Positions 33,520 through 34,899 of a stretch of DNA of 34,899 nt are shown in pieces (position 1 is the stretch's first letter; each line of letters opens with the position of its first letter). The notes beneath the pieces are model-generated. The model had not been told where the DNA came from, searched no databases, and saw only the letters and a list, made by a program, of their open reading frames with translations. The stretch lies in the NCBI GenBank assembly GCA_011620275.1, contig WOZK01000026.1:44599-79497 (forward strand), read 5' to 3'. This DNA is from Candidatus Omnitrophota bacterium. Lineage in GTDB: Bacteria; Omnitrophota; Gorgyraeia; Gygaellales; Profunditerraquicolaceae. The position numbers and the translations under genes are program-made.

Positions 33520-34845
33520 CTAAGGCGCCGGGAGAGGTGCCGTTTGCCCGCGATTCGATTCCTGCCGCTTTTCCATGAAGGAGTATTTTCTTGAGGACGA
33601 TTGCCTGGCTTTACTCAAAGCGTCCTGCGCCGCCGGAAGATTATCGAGGTTCTTTTGTATGTCCGCCAGCACCAGATACGCCTGCGGATGGTCCTTTTTT
33701 ACAGCGAGCGACTTATTGATATAATCCAGCGCAACGGAATATTCCCCCGCCCCGTTGCACGCCGCCGCCATATCTGCCAGCAGAAAAGGTTCCTGCGGAT
33801 TGAGCGCCAGCTTCTCCGAGACGATCGACATCTCTTCACGGTATTCTGCGCCGGCCAGGTCAGGACGCCCCAGGTTCTTATACACGCCGGCGAGATCGTT
33901 ATGCACGTTGGGAAATGCTAAGTCTTTGGCGATCACCGCCCGGTATGCCGACATCGCCTCCTGCAGACGCCCGCTGTCCCGGTAAAGACAAGCCAGGCTG
34001 TAAAGCAGGTTAACGTCTCCGGGCTTTAGCGCCGCGGCTTCCTGCAGAAGACGGATTGCCTCGTCATATCTCTCTAGGTTCATATACGCCAAGGCCGCGC
34101 TGTTCAACAGCGCCGGGTCCGTCTTGTCCGAAGAGAGAGCGGCGTTATATTCTGCGACGGCGTTTTCGAACCTGCCCTCCTCAAAATAAATATCCCCCAA
34201 CAGTCTGCGCACCGGGAAGAATCTCGCGTCTATCTCCAGCGCTTTATCCGCCATCGCTTTGGCAAGAGGATAATTCCGTTCCGAGAAATACAGGTAGGCT
34301 AAAAGATAGTAGGTAAAGACATACTGCGGTTCGAGATGAACGGCTTCATAGAGCAGGCGGTAAGCTTTTGTCTTGTCGCCGGAGATGAAGGCATCGGTCG
34401 CTCCCTTAAACAAATCGGTCAGGCGGGAAAACTTCACCAGCGCCGACAACTCCTCTATTTTCCCGTTGCCCGGGCAGGAGGCAACGGCTTCCTTCATGAT
34501 CTCTTCGGCCTGCAGGAAAGAGTTTTCCCGAAGATATAAATGCGCCAACGCCTCGAAAGCCGGGAAAAAATCCGGTTTAATTATCGCCGCCAGGCGGAAT
34601 TCGAATTCCGCCGCTCTTTTCATATTCACGTCCAGGTAAACGTTCCCCAGGCCGTAATGCGCGGCGGCCGACGGCTCAAGCGCGATGAATTTCCTGAAAT
34701 ATTCGATCGCGCTGGCATACGAGCCATTCTCAGCCGATGTCACCGCCCGGTTATAATAAAATGCGTTGAGTTTGTTCCTGCAGATAAAAACAAGGAGTGA
34801 AAAAAGGAATACCGCAAGGATGATCTCCAGCGTTCTTTTCATCAT
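33520..34845 (-). CDS. Membrane-anchored TPR-repeat protein
   Basis: The 441-residue protein has an N-terminal signal anchor (LEIILAVFLFSLLVFICRNK) and about ten tetratricopeptide repeats from residue ~30 to ~420. Examples are ASAIEYFRKFIALEPSAAAH, PLAKAMADKALEIDARFFPV, ENAVAEYNAALSSDKTDPAL, DEAIRLLQEAAALKPGDVNL and SVALDYINKSLAVKKDHPQA. The C-terminus is short and Pro/Ser-rich (TAPLPAP). TPR superhelices bind partner proteins; an extracytoplasmic scaffolding role is inferred from the anchor. No partner gene is adjacent. ATG 34845 is followed by a second ATG, and there is no clear ribosome site. Confidence 0.85.
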   Translation of the reverse strand: MMKRTLEIILAVFLFSLLVFICRNKLNAFYYNRAVTSAENGSYASAIEYFRKFIALEPSAAAHYGLGNVYLDVNMKRAAEFEFRLAAIIKPDFFPAFEALAHLYLRENSFLQAEEIMKEAVASCPGNGKIEELSALVKFSRLTDLFKGATDAFISGDKTKAYRLLYEAVHLEPQYVFTYYLLAYLYFSERNYPLAKAMADKALEIDARFFPVRRLLGDIYFEEGRFENAVAEYNAALSSDKTDPALLNSAALAYMNLERYDEAIRLLQEAAALKPGDVNLLYSLACLYRDSGRLQEAMSAYRAVIAKDLAFPNVHNDLAGVYKNLGRPDLAGAEYREEMSIVSEKLALNPQEPFLLADMAAACNGAGEYSVALDYINKSLAVKKDHPQAYLVLADIQKNLDNLPAAQDALSKARQSSSRKYSFMEKRQESNRGQTAPLPAP

Positions 34846-34899
34846 CAGTACTTTGTTAGAAAATATTTTTCTTCCCGATTATTTTTAAAATCGTCATTA

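Noticed and set aside
1-34899. tRNA or rRNA genes
   Set aside because: I saw no cloverleaf-type sequence with a conserved GGTTCGA-type T arm in a proper context and no rRNA-like stretch. A tRNAscan run would be needed to be certain.

Overview
The window looks like a chromosomal segment of an uncultured Gram-negative anaerobe. The outer membrane is implied by TolC-type efflux, RND pumps and an O-antigen ligase-like protein. A kamA gene, exported Thr/Ser/Tyr-rich repeat proteins, leaderless promoters and many orphan secreted proteins would fit Candidatus Omnitrophota (OP3) or a related PVC-side lineage. That assignment is inference; no rRNA or other marker is present.

Left end (1-9150): a minus-strand secreted protein with a transglutaminase-like Cys-His-Asp triad and 59-residue repeats runs off the left edge. 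The ORF track misses it because it is open-ended. It is divergent from a plus-strand TonB-TolC fusion gene, with a small zinc-finger gene between them. Downstream are two tandem Thr-rich exported proteins. The transglutaminase-like gene and the first Thr-rich gene each sit behind a consensus promoter, a leader RNA with a shared AGCCACGGATC...AAAGGATWA core, and an intrinsic terminator before the start codon. This layout suggests riboswitch-like attenuation.

Efflux block (9229-18763): an exported protein and a strong terminator come first. Then follow an RND pump with a long cytosolic tail ending in a winged-helix DNA-binding domain, a second RND pump, and a membrane-fusion protein. With the TonB-TolC protein these could supply a complete tripartite export machine.

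Minus-strand operon (18826-22888): two D-Ala-D-Ala-ligase-like ATP-grasp enzymes, lysine 2,3-aminomutase and a parvulin lipoprotein are tightly packed. This suggests formation and ligation of beta-lysine, or a related amino acid, into a peptide or envelope product. Next are a GT4 glycosyltransferase and a divergent O-antigen ligase/polymerase-like membrane protein.

Decayed accessory zone (25424-27870): an MFS transporter remnant, a transposase fragment, 42-bp tandem hairpin repeats, a HEPN-like orphan gene and a marR pseudogene with three lesions.

Right side (28032-34899): a minus-strand operon encodes a coiled-coil membrane protein, a DUF212/PAP2-like protein, a LysM-YkuD L,D-transpeptidase and AccA. 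It is divergent from a comM/yifB-type AAA ATPase. Past that lie a possible small RNA, an orphan ORF fragment, a decayed Walker-A fragment resembling comM, and a membrane-anchored TPR protein.
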